A stretch of DNA of 64,000 nt from Paenibacillus pectinilyticus (lineage in GTDB: Bacteria; Bacillota; Bacilli; Paenibacillales; NBRC-103111), in assembly GCF_001700435.1 (NCBI RefSeq), contig NZ_LYPC01000022.1:124001-188000 (forward strand), given 5' to 3'. Under the pieces are notes generated by a model. That model saw only the letters and a program-made list of their open reading frames with translations, did no database searches and was not told the DNA's origin. A program made the translations under genes and the position numbers. Position 1 is the first letter of the stretch. Each line of letters starts with the position of its first letter. Shown here one piece after another: positions 36,128-44,597 of this stretch.

Positions 36128-36136
36128 AAAAAAAAA
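36128..36136. repeat. left target-site duplication (A9)
   Basis: Nine A immediately outside the left inverted repeat of the insertion sequence. The matching run of ten A (37811-37820) flanks the right end, consistent with an 8-10-bp duplication of an A/T tract. Confidence 0.65.
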
Positions 36137-37729
36137 CTACGACTGACCAATTAACGCACAATACTTGTTTTCTGTCTCTTTAAGATATTTTGCTGGATTT
36201 CTTCTGAATCGGCGACGCTTGGTTGTTTCCTGTAACCGTAAGGACCATCGTTGTCTTTCGGTATGAAAAGTTTCATAGGTAATGCTTTGGAGTCTGCCTA
36301 CTAAGTTCTTCTGTCGGAGTGCGTCATCAACAAATACAACAAATTCTCCTGAGCGAACGATGTACTCGTTCCAACTCCGGAGTCCTGTCATTCGCCGATG
36401 GCGTGTTTTCGTTTTTCGAAAGAATCTCTCGTGGTCATTATTCGTCCGGGGTACATGCGAATGGTCGTAACAGGTAAAAAGTCCTTTCCAGAATCCCTTC
36501 GTATAGCTCTTCAGATTAGAAACCATGATCTGATCAGTTTCTTTGGTATAGGCCAGATCTACCCACTCTAGCAAACACTGCATGTGAAATCGTACCGAAT
36601 CACTACTTTGATCGTCAGTCGGATTCAATATTTCTGCTACGTACTGGAGTGGGAGTGACCAACGTTTTACATCTTCGTATAGTGAGCTGAATTCATTGAG
36701 TTTACTGAATATTCCGATTATGTTTTGAAGTAGAGAGGGCTCTTTTTTTACTCAGGCAGCTTTCAAGCGATGCCTGAATGGCTTCTGATGTCTCATAGAT
36801 CCGAAGACCTGGCAGATCTAGCGGCGGATTACCATCTTCCAAAAGAACCGAGCGTACCGCAGCCAAATAGTCCTTTGCAACTTCAGCTTCTTCGGAGACA
36901 TCTTGGTCTAGCTTTCTTTCAATAGCACGAATACCGCGGAGACTTTCTTTATGCCCGTTTTTAATTTTCGATCTAGATCCACGATAGGCTTAGAAACATC
37001 TTTTAAATAGTGATACTGACAATACTGATACGGAACTTCTGGTAGCAGTGATTCCATAGCTAGACGAATAGACTGCTGTCCGTCTGAAACGATACCGATG
37101 ATGGGAAAACCTAGATCAATAACCGGTTGAATAAGGCTCTTCAGTTCTTCGGCCGAACTACTTTTCACGCTTTTTGCGACGAGAATTGTCCCACTGAACA
37201 CTTCTCGAATGACATAAAGGGTCTCATTTCCTTTCTCAGGTTGCACACCATCCATGGAGATCATAATTCCCCCATGTTGAACGACAACACGCTGAAGTTC
37301 AACCTTCGCAAATTCAGTTACACTCGAGCGTAACAGTGTTAGATAGCGTTCATACAATCTTTGCGAGTTCCGCTCCGATGTGGACACACCGCGCTCCGTG
37401 AGTTCTTCGGTAATTTCAGCAATGGTCATGTGTTGCTTGAAGCGAAGCTGACCAACTAAGGCAAGCACGTCAAAACCATACGAAGTATGCTTCATAGCAA
37501 GCAACGCTGCTTCCGCGGATTTGTAGTATGTTTTTGGGTATGCGCAGTTTGGATTCGAACAAACATAGGCCATGCTCCAAGCTTGAATGACACCGTTTAG
37601 CGTAGAGATATTTTTCTTCCAAGCTGTATGACTTCGCTTCAGTTTTGCTCCGCAGTGAACGCAGTAAGAGAATTCGGGTTGGAAGTATATTTTTCTTTCT
37701 GGAATAATTCGATTCTTCGGTAATGGCAT
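36137..37729 (-). pseudogene. DDE (MULE-like) transposase, two frameshifts
   Basis: Reads in three pieces. Residues from the ATG at 37729 contain a zinc-ribbon-like N-terminus (CVHCGAK ... CSNPNC) and two catalytic Asp candidates (ISMDGVQPE and GIVSDGQQS), then leave frame near 36955-36965 at a run of five A. A middle piece (HKESLRGIRAIERKLDQDV ...) continues to a run of seven A near 36750 and stops. The last piece, open to 36137, has NNDHERFFRKTKTRHRR with the catalytic Glu. GGAGG precedes the start. Two separate homopolymer indels argue for decay or sequencing error rather than programmed frameshifting. Confidence 0.85.
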
Positions 37730-37810
37730 GAGAAAACCTCCGTTAAAGTATGTCTAAATACTTCAACAGAGGTGGCTGGAAATCCTTGTTAGCTGATTGG
37801 TCAGTCGTAG
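36137..37810 (-). mobile_element. 1674-bp insertion sequence with 15-bp terminal inverted repeats
   Basis: The ends are perfect 15-bp inverted repeats: CTACGACTGACCAAT at 36137-36151 and its complement at 37796-37810. A-runs flank both sides. The single transposase gene runs on the minus strand, and its stop codon (TAG) is made by the first bases of the left repeat. The right-hand copy of the target is the T-tract of the terminator of the hypothetical gene at 37853-38272. The IS family was not assigned; an 8-10-bp duplication fits Mutator-like groups such as IS256 or ISLre2. Confidence 0.85.
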
Positions 37811-37836
37811 AAAAAAAAAAGACTCCAATGGAGTCT
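37811..37836 (-). terminator. terminator of the hypothetical gene, used as IS target
   Basis: On the minus strand AGACTCC-ATT-GGAGTCT forms a 7-bp hairpin followed by T10. It lies 17 nt after the stop at 37853, and the insertion sequence begins exactly at the end of the T-tract. Confidence 0.85.
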
Positions 37837-37852
37837 CCATTCGCAAATAACG

Positions 37853-38272
37853 TTAGAAGTGATAACCTTTCCACCCTCGAAAAAGAAATTGGAAAGCTGA
37901 CTTCACAAATAGAAACCATAAGGGTCTCTTTTTATGTTCAGGATGACGAATCGCGCGTGGAACGAGGCAATGGATCGGAGCAACAGAAGCAGGCGCGGCT
38001 GTAATCTCTGCTACTAATCCCTGTTTTTCATGGAATGACATATCTAATGTAGTTGCGATTTCGTTCTTACTTTCAAAGATTACTTCTATTTTTCGTTCAT
38101 ATTCAGCAACGCGATCCGTCAACATGAGATTCTCTTCTTTTAGTTTTTTTATAAGTTCATACAGTAATTTCATCGTAAGTTTTGGTTTCTCTTGTGATTC
38201 ATGGGCATTTGTTTGGGAAATGGGGGAGAGCAGAAGCATCAATTCTTCCTCGCTGATTACTTGGTTTGCCAC
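37853..38272 (-). CDS. coiled-coil hypothetical protein
   Basis: A 139-residue protein started by GTG 38272 with AAGGAGG 7 nt upstream. Residues about 30-70 (LTMKLLYELIKKLKEENLM ...) form a strongly charged heptad-like helix. The C-terminal third is basic and aromatic (HKKRPLWFLFV, LFRGWKGYHF). No family is recognised. It lies between the sigma-54 activator gene and the insertion sequence on the same strand as both kamA and the activator. Confidence 0.6.
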   Translation of the reverse strand: MANQVISEEELMLLLSPISQTNAHESQEKPKLTMKLLYELIKKLKEENLMLTDRVAEYERKIEVIFESKNEIATTLDMSFHEKQGLVAEITAAPASVAPIHCLVPRAIRHPEHKKRPLWFLFVKSAFQFLFRGWKGYHF

Positions 38273-38430
38273 ATGACTTCCTCCTTAAACGATGGATTTC
38301 GCAAAACGAATCACGCTATGAATCCTTTTTCATATCGTACTAGATTTATAGAGTGATGTTGCTCGAAAGCCGTTGTCGTTTTGTCATTTTTATTGGTGAA
38401 GTATGGGTCGAAATGTATACAGCTTAGCTA

Positions 38431-39879
38431 TTAAGGCTTCCTCACGATACCATAACGATTTAACTTATACTGCAATGCCTGACGTTTGATCCCTAGAGCT
38501 TGCGCAGTGAGCGTGATATTGAAGTGATGTTTTTCCAACGCCATCAGGATCGTTTCCTTTTCCAATTGCTTTACTTTCTCAGTCAATCTTTCCGATGAGA
38601 TCAGCTCCGTATCATCGTTCAACAGCGTGGAGCGCAGAGATGGCGGTGTCGGTTTATTGGGACTTCCCAAGAAATAGGAAGGTAAATGATGCTCTTCAAT
38701 GATTTCACATTCTAATTCCATCATATTGTACGTAGATTCGATAGCATGGCTTAATTCACGAATATTGCCAGGCCAATGGTAAGTCAGGAGACGATTCAAA
38801 GCTGCTGGCGACATGCCCACTATTTTCATGCCGAAGAGATGATTGAATTGTTCAATAAAATGAGAAGCGAGGAGAGGAATATCGTCTTTTCGTTCTGCGA
38901 GTGGAGGAAGGGAGAGATTCACGACATTTAACCGATAAAAAAGATCGCTGCGCAATAAGCCTTTGGCTAATGCTTCCTTCGGATCTAAGTTCATCGCGGT
39001 GATGATGCGAACATCGACTTGCTGCTCCCCTAAACCCCCAACACGGCGAATGATGCCGTCTTGCAATACACGCAGCAATTTGGCTTGCAGCATTAAATCC
39101 AAGCTGTTTAACTCATCGAGAAATAGAGTGCCGCCATTCGCTTGCTCGAATAAGCCAGCACGATCAATTGCACCTGTAAATGCACCTCGTGCCGTTCCGA
39201 ACATGATACCTTCCATTAACTCATTGGGGACCGCGGCGCAATTCTGGGCTATAAAAAGCCGGTGCCGACGAGCACCCGCATTATGAATGCTCTGGGCAAA
39301 TAATTCTTTCCCCGTACCGGTAGGTCCGGATAGTAGAACCGGCGAGCTTGTACGTGATGCCTTTTTGGCGAAAGCGATCGTTTGCAGGAAGGCTTCACTT
39401 TGGCCGATTAAATCACTGAAATGGTAGCGAGCGGAGCTGGCTGTTTTCTTCATTTTAGAAGGAGATTCGTAGATTTGATGCCGGAGATCTAGAATTTGAT
39501 CATGCAGATGAACGATGCTGGTGATATCCTTGGCCACCTCTAAGGCACCGATGATTTCGCCATTTTCGATGAGCGGGTATGTGCTGTTAATTGTAGTAAT
39601 CCTTTTCCCTGTAACACTTACATAGGTTTGTATTTTTTCTCTAATATCCGTCCCCGTTTGCAGGACTTTCATAAACGTACTTGTTTCATTCGTGAGGGAA
39701 GGAAATAGATCGAAGAAATTCTTTCCTAACACTTCTGCTCGTGTAAAGCCATCCGTTTCAGCCATTTTATCATTATAAAAGATAGTGATTCCCTGCTTAT
39801 CAATCAGATGAACACCGACATCGATCATATTCAGCATTTTTGCAAAATACTTAGTTCCATACTCTGTCTGCTCAGACAT
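38431..39879 (-). CDS. sigma-54-dependent transcriptional activator (PAS-AAA+-Fis, KamR/RocR type)
   Basis: A 482-residue activator. An N-terminal PAS sensor (about 10-120, FAKMLNMIDVGVHLIDKQG) precedes an AAA+ domain with Walker A GPTGTGKE, the sigma-54-contacting loop GAFTGA intact, Walker B GGTLFLDELNSL and arginine fingers near LRSDLFYRLNVV. A C-terminal Fis HTH (ITLTAQALGIKRQALQYKLNRYG) binds enhancer DNA. There is no receiver domain, so control is by a bound metabolite, as in RocR. ATG 39879 follows GCGGGTG; upstream in-frame codons are less likely. The position near kamA and two sigma-54 promoters suggests that it controls lysine catabolism. Confidence 0.9.
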   Translation of the reverse strand: MSEQTEYGTKYFAKMLNMIDVGVHLIDKQGITIFYNDKMAETDGFTRAEVLGKNFFDLFPSLTNETSTFMKVLQTGTDIREKIQTYVSVTGKRITTINSTYPLIENGEIIGALEVAKDITSIVHLHDQILDLRHQIYESPSKMKKTASSARYHFSDLIGQSEAFLQTIAFAKKASRTSSPVLLSGPTGTGKELFAQSIHNAGARRHRLFIAQNCAAVPNELMEGIMFGTARGAFTGAIDRAGLFEQANGGTLFLDELNSLDLMLQAKLLRVLQDGIIRRVGGLGEQQVDVRIITAMNLDPKEALAKGLLRSDLFYRLNVVNLSLPPLAERKDDIPLLASHFIEQFNHLFGMKIVGMSPAALNRLLTYHWPGNIRELSHAIESTYNMMELECEIIEEHHLPSYFLGSPNKPTPPSLRSTLLNDDTELISSERLTEKVKQLEKETILMALEKHHFNITLTAQALGIKRQALQYKLNRYGIVRKP

Positions 39880-40252
39880 TAGGTTCACCCGCCTCATGAT
39901 GAAGAATGGTGGAATCGTGCTCAATTACTAGCATATGGAATTCGTTTGGTATAAAGAACTTAGTTCGCCTATTTTCAATCTTGGCATGTCATCGTTGGTA
40001 TTTCTTAAAATTGAAGGAGTAGGGGAAGTAGATATAGAATTATAGATAGGTAGATAGGAGTGGTATTTGAAAAAAAATACTATTCGAATGAGCAAAAAAA
40101 CAATAAAATGATAGTTACTATAGTAAGCCCTCATCGTAAACTCGAACTTACAGCAATAATGTCTTTTGGTACGACAGTTGGTCTTAAGAGAGGGCGCTCA
40201 TTATAGAATACAACTTGCTGTAACAATCCTCTCTAGAAAGAATGTGATTAGC

Positions 40253-41584
40253 GTGCGTACATTGTTCTGGAGTATCTTTCTCGTATTGCTACTCTATACA
40301 ATTTTGCCTACTTTTATTGTTCGTTTACTTGGTTTATGGGTGTATACCAAGAAAGTGACTAAGGACGGCATAGCCTTAACCTTTGACGATGGTCCTGATC
40401 CCGAATTCACACCTCAATTACTTGATCTTCTGGCCATCTATCAAATCAAAGCGACTTTCTTCGTGCTTGGAGCCAAAGCCAAGAAATATCCTGAAATCAT
40501 TCAACGTATGCACGAAGAAGGACATCTGGTCGGCATTCACAACTATGTTCATTGGACGAATGCCTTTATGACGCCAAGAAAAGTACGAAAGCATTTGAAC
40601 GATTCCGTAGAAGCCATTGAGAAAATTATTGGTGAAAAACCAATCTATTACCGCCCGCCATGGGGAGTAATCAATGTGTTTGATTTCTTTTTAGTGAAGC
40701 GATTTCGGTTGGTTCTCTGGTCTCTTATGGTGAGTGATTGGAGAAGCAAGGGAGGTCCAGAACGAATTAAATCGAAGCTGCTTGCCAAGCTGCACACGAA
40801 TAATATTATCGTACTCCATGATAGTGGACAGACTTTCGGAGCGGATCGAGATGCACCGCAGTATATGTTGGAGGCCCTCACTGGTTTCCTAGAAATATGC
40901 AGGCAGCGCGGCTTTACCTTTCTTCGTATCGACACCTATTTGCAGCTGCTGCAAATCAAGAACGGTGCGCCTAACCGGCTAGTAAAGCGATCTCTTATTT
41001 TCATCTGGCTAAAATGGGAGCGGATTTTCAATTGGTTATTCAAGATAAAGCCCATTGACTTGGACAATCAAATCTTCAATAGCAGAGTACGCAAATATCA
41101 TGGGAAGACCATTCTTCTGGGAAACGGCGAATTGCTAACTTCCGGAGATCTGGTTGTTGAACTGCATTTTAATAATGAGAAGCTGCATCAAATGATTTCC
41201 GAATCCGATTCCATGTTTCAACTTGCTGTGAAAATGAAACGTGCGGTACAGAGCTTCCTCCCGACCTTGTCGCAGCATGTTCATATCATTCCAGAAAAGG
41301 TTAAAGCGATTTATGGTATCACGATGATTCATCGCGGATCTAAACAATTAGGTTTTACGGTGACTGAGCTTCCGAAGGGTTTATTCAGTAAACTCACACA
41401 TTTCTATTTAAAATTGTTACTATACGTGCTTCATCCCAGTGGTCGAGAGCGGCTCAAAGTCAAGAGCGACCTATTATCACCTAGGATTGCAGCAATTTCT
41501 ACGCAAGAACTTATTACCAAATACGCGGCTACTCCGGAAGTAATTGCGATTCCAGAGTATGCAGTTCAGTTGGCACCTCATTGA
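40253..41584 (+). CDS. NodB-type polysaccharide deacetylase with C-terminal YkoP-like domain
   Basis: A protein of about 443 residues with one N-terminal TM helix (LFWSIFLVLLLYTILPTFIV), then a NodB domain. Metal and catalytic motifs are visible: TFDDGPD (motif 1), GHLVGIHNYVH (motif 2, where the usual H-S/T-x-x-H reads HNYVH), YYRPPWG (motif 3) and IIVLHDSG (motif 5). The C-terminal 170 residues resemble the YkoP domain found fused to such deacetylases in Bacillus. It probably modifies peptidoglycan or a surface polysaccharide at the outer membrane face. The start is uncertain: GTG 40253 is chosen over GTG 40244 and TTG 40166. Confidence 0.8.
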   Translation: MRTLFWSIFLVLLLYTILPTFIVRLLGLWVYTKKVTKDGIALTFDDGPDPEFTPQLLDLLAIYQIKATFFVLGAKAKKYPEIIQRMHEEGHLVGIHNYVHWTNAFMTPRKVRKHLNDSVEAIEKIIGEKPIYYRPPWGVINVFDFFLVKRFRLVLWSLMVSDWRSKGGPERIKSKLLAKLHTNNIIVLHDSGQTFGADRDAPQYMLEALTGFLEICRQRGFTFLRIDTYLQLLQIKNGAPNRLVKRSLIFIWLKWERIFNWLFKIKPIDLDNQIFNSRVRKYHGKTILLGNGELLTSGDLVVELHFNNEKLHQMISESDSMFQLAVKMKRAVQSFLPTLSQHVHIIPEKVKAIYGITMIHRGSKQLGFTVTELPKGLFSKLTHFYLKLLLYVLHPSGRERLKVKSDLLSPRIAAISTQELITKYAATPEVIAIPEYAVQLAPH

Positions 41585-41600
41585 TGGGGTGTCTTTTTTT
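41572..41600 (+). terminator. intrinsic terminator overlapping the stop codon
   Basis: GGCACCTC pairs with GGGGTGTC around ATTGAT, which includes the TGA stop, followed by T7. Confidence 0.8.
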
Positions 41601-41620
41601 GTGAATTCGGAAATAGAAGT

Positions 41621-41662
41621 ATAAGCCCTTTCGACTTCCTAATGGGAAGGGAAAGGGCTTAT
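41621..41662. terminator. second hairpin, likely catalase terminator
   Basis: ATAAGCCCTTTC pairs with GAAAGGGCTTAT (12 bp), with an inner CTTCC/GGAAG stem. Located between the convergent deacetylase and catalase genes. Confidence 0.7.
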
Positions 41663-41693
41663 TTGGTATGGTATAAGTTGGTAGTGTGGAATG

Positions 41694-43103
41694 TCAACCT
41701 TCGGAGAGCAATTGAATCTGACGAGAAACACGCTCACCTAACTCCGCAGAAGCTTGATAGAGATAGCTCAAAACGATGCTTTGTGTTTCACGGGAGATAC
41801 CGGAAAGATCAAGTGCTAAGTTCTCTACCAGATGCTCTTGGTGCACGGGGAGGAGGGAGCTATAGTACTGTCCCGCTTGTGAAAAATTATCTGGTTTGGG
41901 CAAGTCGGACCGAACGAGATGACCTTCTACGAGTCTGCCTTCCCCGCTGGTCTGCAGTGATCCAGGAGTCCAATTTTGCTGATGGTTAATTGGGATTTTC
42001 CGGAAATCAGGTCCCAATCGTCGTCGCTGTGAATCCGTATATATATTCGCACGTCCCTGCAGCATCTTATCATCTGAAAATTCGGCCCCTTCAAGAAGAT
42101 TAGATGGTGAAAAAGCGATTTTCTCGACTTGCTCCATGTAATTATCTGGGTTGCGGTTTAAAACAAGCCGACCTACTGGGTGCAAGGGGTATTGCTTGGC
42201 ATCCCAAACCTTCGTATCATCCAGCGGATCGTAGGGAAGCGTGGCCTCGTCTTCAGGATTCATCAGTTGCACATATAGGCCGTACTCAACTGTTTTCCCA
42301 GAGGCTAAAGCGTCATAGAGATCCTTTCCAGCGTAATCTGGATTTTCTCCCGACAACTTAGCTGATTCGTGGCGATCGATATATTGGAAGCCTGCAAGTG
42401 GATGCCAAAGATATTTGACATAGGTTCGAACTCCTTGCGCGTTACGCCAGACATAAGTGTTCACGCTATGGCCGGGAATATGGCGAAGACTCTTAATGGT
42501 GCCAGCGTCTGAGTACAATTGAACTAGGAAATGAGTAGATTCTGGCGCTCTGGCGATGAAGCTCCAGAATCGCTCGGGATCTATCAAATTATTGTTCGGC
42601 GAGGGTAAGAAAGCCATGATTGACTCTGGGAAACGAATGGCATCGCGAACCGAAAATACAGGGATATGGTTGCATATCAAGTCGAAAACACCTTGTTCGG
42701 TGTAAAACTTCGTGGCAAATCCACGTACATTCCGTGAGGTGTCAGGGGTACCCTTGTTACTTACGGCAAGGGAGAACCTTACAGTAACAGGGACCTGCTG
42801 GCCGGGATTTTGCAGAAAGCAAAGCTTTGTGTGTGATGCCATGGAATTCACAGTCTGAAAATAACCGAAAGCCCCATAACCCTTCACATGTACGGGTCTT
42901 TCCATGATTTTACTATGTATGAAGCCCTCTAAAGTTTCATGAACGATATTATCTTGTTCTAATACAGGGCCTCGATCGCCGATGGTCTGCGAATGAAGTG
43001 CTGCTGGCCTATCTCCCGCCCATTGCAAGCTACGATCTTGCCCAACTGAATGCTGATCGTTCCGAGAGATCGGTTTTTGGGGGAATCCTCTTTGATCTTC
43101 CAT
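41694..43103 (-). CDS. divergent small-subunit haem catalase
   Basis: A 469-residue monofunctional catalase (H2O2 to water and oxygen). The distal His lies in PVHVKGYGAFGYF, the catalytic Asn in ICNHIPVFSVRD, and the proximal haem-ligand Tyr in NIYTDSQRRRLG. The usual active-site signature FDRERIPERVVHAKG is replaced by IHSKIMERPVHVKG, and GNNTPVFF by CNHIPVFS, so it is an outlying member. AGGAGGTTG precedes the ATG. It is divergent from the gerA operon. Activity is expected from the retained core residues, but its physiological niche (vegetative or spore) is unknown. Confidence 0.87.
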   Translation of the reverse strand: MEDQRGFPQKPISRNDQHSVGQDRSLQWAGDRPAALHSQTIGDRGPVLEQDNIVHETLEGFIHSKIMERPVHVKGYGAFGYFQTVNSMASHTKLCFLQNPGQQVPVTVRFSLAVSNKGTPDTSRNVRGFATKFYTEQGVFDLICNHIPVFSVRDAIRFPESIMAFLPSPNNNLIDPERFWSFIARAPESTHFLVQLYSDAGTIKSLRHIPGHSVNTYVWRNAQGVRTYVKYLWHPLAGFQYIDRHESAKLSGENPDYAGKDLYDALASGKTVEYGLYVQLMNPEDEATLPYDPLDDTKVWDAKQYPLHPVGRLVLNRNPDNYMEQVEKIAFSPSNLLEGAEFSDDKMLQGRANIYTDSQRRRLGPDFRKIPINHQQNWTPGSLQTSGEGRLVEGHLVRSDLPKPDNFSQAGQYYSSLLPVHQEHLVENLALDLSGISRETQSIVLSYLYQASAELGERVSRQIQLLSEG

Positions 43104-43274
43104 TGTTCAACCTCCTACATACATCTCACTCCTATAGATGGTTATGTAGCATTACGAGAGAGCATGACAGAAACATGCATAGGTGTAACCCGCATTAAGG
43201 CAGGTTAATGAATAATTTTTCCAGTAAAATAGCAAATTAAATGTACTTAGTGGAAAAAGGGGATGATGTTCCTC

Positions 43275-44597
43275 ATGCACGCGTTCGATCTAGATACATT
43301 TATTCATCGTATGGTTCGAGCGGATGATCTCGAAATCAGAAAGCTCCATGTTAATGATGTCACCATTCAACTCGTCTATCTCTCAACCATGTGTGATAAA
43401 AAATATATTCATTCCTCCATCATCAAGGCATTTTTAGATATAAACAACTTGTCAGGATTCGAGCAAGCGTTAAAAATGCTGACTGGTTTCGAAATCATTC
43501 AGACCGAAGATCAAATGAAGGAAAAGCTCATTGGCGGTTATTCGTTGTTGTACTTCCCACAGCTGACCTATGCAATTGAAACCAAACGGGATCCGACGTC
43601 TAAGCCTCAGGAAACCTCCATTGAGAATATTCTTCAGGGGCCTCAATTTGCTTTCTCCGAGGATCTTGCGACAAATATACAAATGCTGCGTACCCGCTAC
43701 CCCTCTCAAGATTTACATGTGGAATTCATGAGAGTTGGGACCAAAAGTCAAACCGAATTAGCGATCATTTATGATAAAACGAGAGTGGATGAGGACGTTC
43801 TTTTGCAGCTGGAGAATAAACTGATGGCAATTGATGTTGAAGTCATCCAAGCGGCGAATCAACTGCAGATGCTGCTCACGAAACGGCATCAGTTTCTACC
43901 CACTTTAATGGTCACAGAACGACCCGATCGGACCGTATTAAATATTAGCCAAGGAAAGATTTCTTTGCTTCTGAATGGAACTCCATTCTCTGTCAATTTG
44001 CCTGCGGTATTCTATGACTTCATGTCGTCTATGGATGATGTCTATGAATTACCCTGGATCGTGAGACCGCTGCAGTCATTGAGATTTATAGGTATGTTTA
44101 TTACGACATCGCTGCCGGCTCTTTATGTAGCAACCGTTTCTTATAATCCTGAATTTTTTCGCTCTCAAATCGCTATTGAAATTGCAGGAAGCCGTTCGGC
44201 GGTACCTTATCCGTCTTTCTATGAAGTGTTTCTCATGCTTTTCTTAATTGAAGCTCTAACAGAAGCAAGTATACGTCTACCTAAGTTTATAGGTTCTACA
44301 GCGACAACTGTAGGTGGTCTCATCTTAGGGCAAGCAGCCCAACAGGCAGGACTAGTCAGCTCGATTATGATTATTATCGCTTCAGCCGTTGCCATTTCGA
44401 ATTTCGTGATTCCCATGAATACGCTGAGTTTTTCCATGCGGGTAGTCAAATTCCCACTTGTCTTGTTAGCGATATTTTTTGGATTGGTCGGCGTACTAGC
44501 AGGCTTATTTTGTTTCCTCATCTACACAACGAGTTTAAGAAGTTTTGGCAAGCCCTATTTGAAGCTATTTATTGGAGAGGACAAAAAAACCAGGTGA
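43275..44597 (+). CDS. gerA: spore germinant receptor subunit A (GerA family)
   Basis: A subunit of about 440 residues of a GerA-type nutrient germinant receptor in the spore inner membrane. A soluble N-terminal half (to about 235) precedes TM helices with family segments PLQSLRFIGMFITTSLPALYVA and AGSRSAVPYPSFYEVFLMLFLIEALTEASIRLP. It is shorter than the usual 480-500 residues because the N-terminal domain is reduced. AAAAAGGGG at 43254-43262 is too close to ATG 43263, so ATG 43275 is preferred. It overlaps the gerB start by 4 nt. Confidence 0.9.
   Translation: MHAFDLDTFIHRMVRADDLEIRKLHVNDVTIQLVYLSTMCDKKYIHSSIIKAFLDINNLSGFEQALKMLTGFEIIQTEDQMKEKLIGGYSLLYFPQLTYAIETKRDPTSKPQETSIENILQGPQFAFSEDLATNIQMLRTRYPSQDLHVEFMRVGTKSQTELAIIYDKTRVDEDVLLQLENKLMAIDVEVIQAANQLQMLLTKRHQFLPTLMVTERPDRTVLNISQGKISLLLNGTPFSVNLPAVFYDFMSSMDDVYELPWIVRPLQSLRFIGMFITTSLPALYVATVSYNPEFFRSQIAIEIAGSRSAVPYPSFYEVFLMLFLIEALTEASIRLPKFIGSTATTVGGLILGQAAQQAGLVSSIMIIIASAVAISNFVIPMNTLSFSMRVVKFPLVLLAIFFGLVGVLAGLFCFLIYTTSLRSFGKPYLKLFIGEDKKTR

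Noticed and set aside
36042-36161. 40-codon N-terminal extension of kamA
   Set aside because: It runs through the sigma-54 promoter and into the insertion sequence. GGAGGTG marks the internal ATG at 36041.
36740-36970. Programmed frameshifting in the transposase
   Set aside because: Two separate shifts at A-runs with no clear slippery heptamer plus structure. Decay or sequencing error is simpler.
37750-38004. 84-codon frame on the plus strand across the right IS end
   Set aside because: It crosses the insertion-sequence boundary and the terminator, and lies antisense to a better supported gene.
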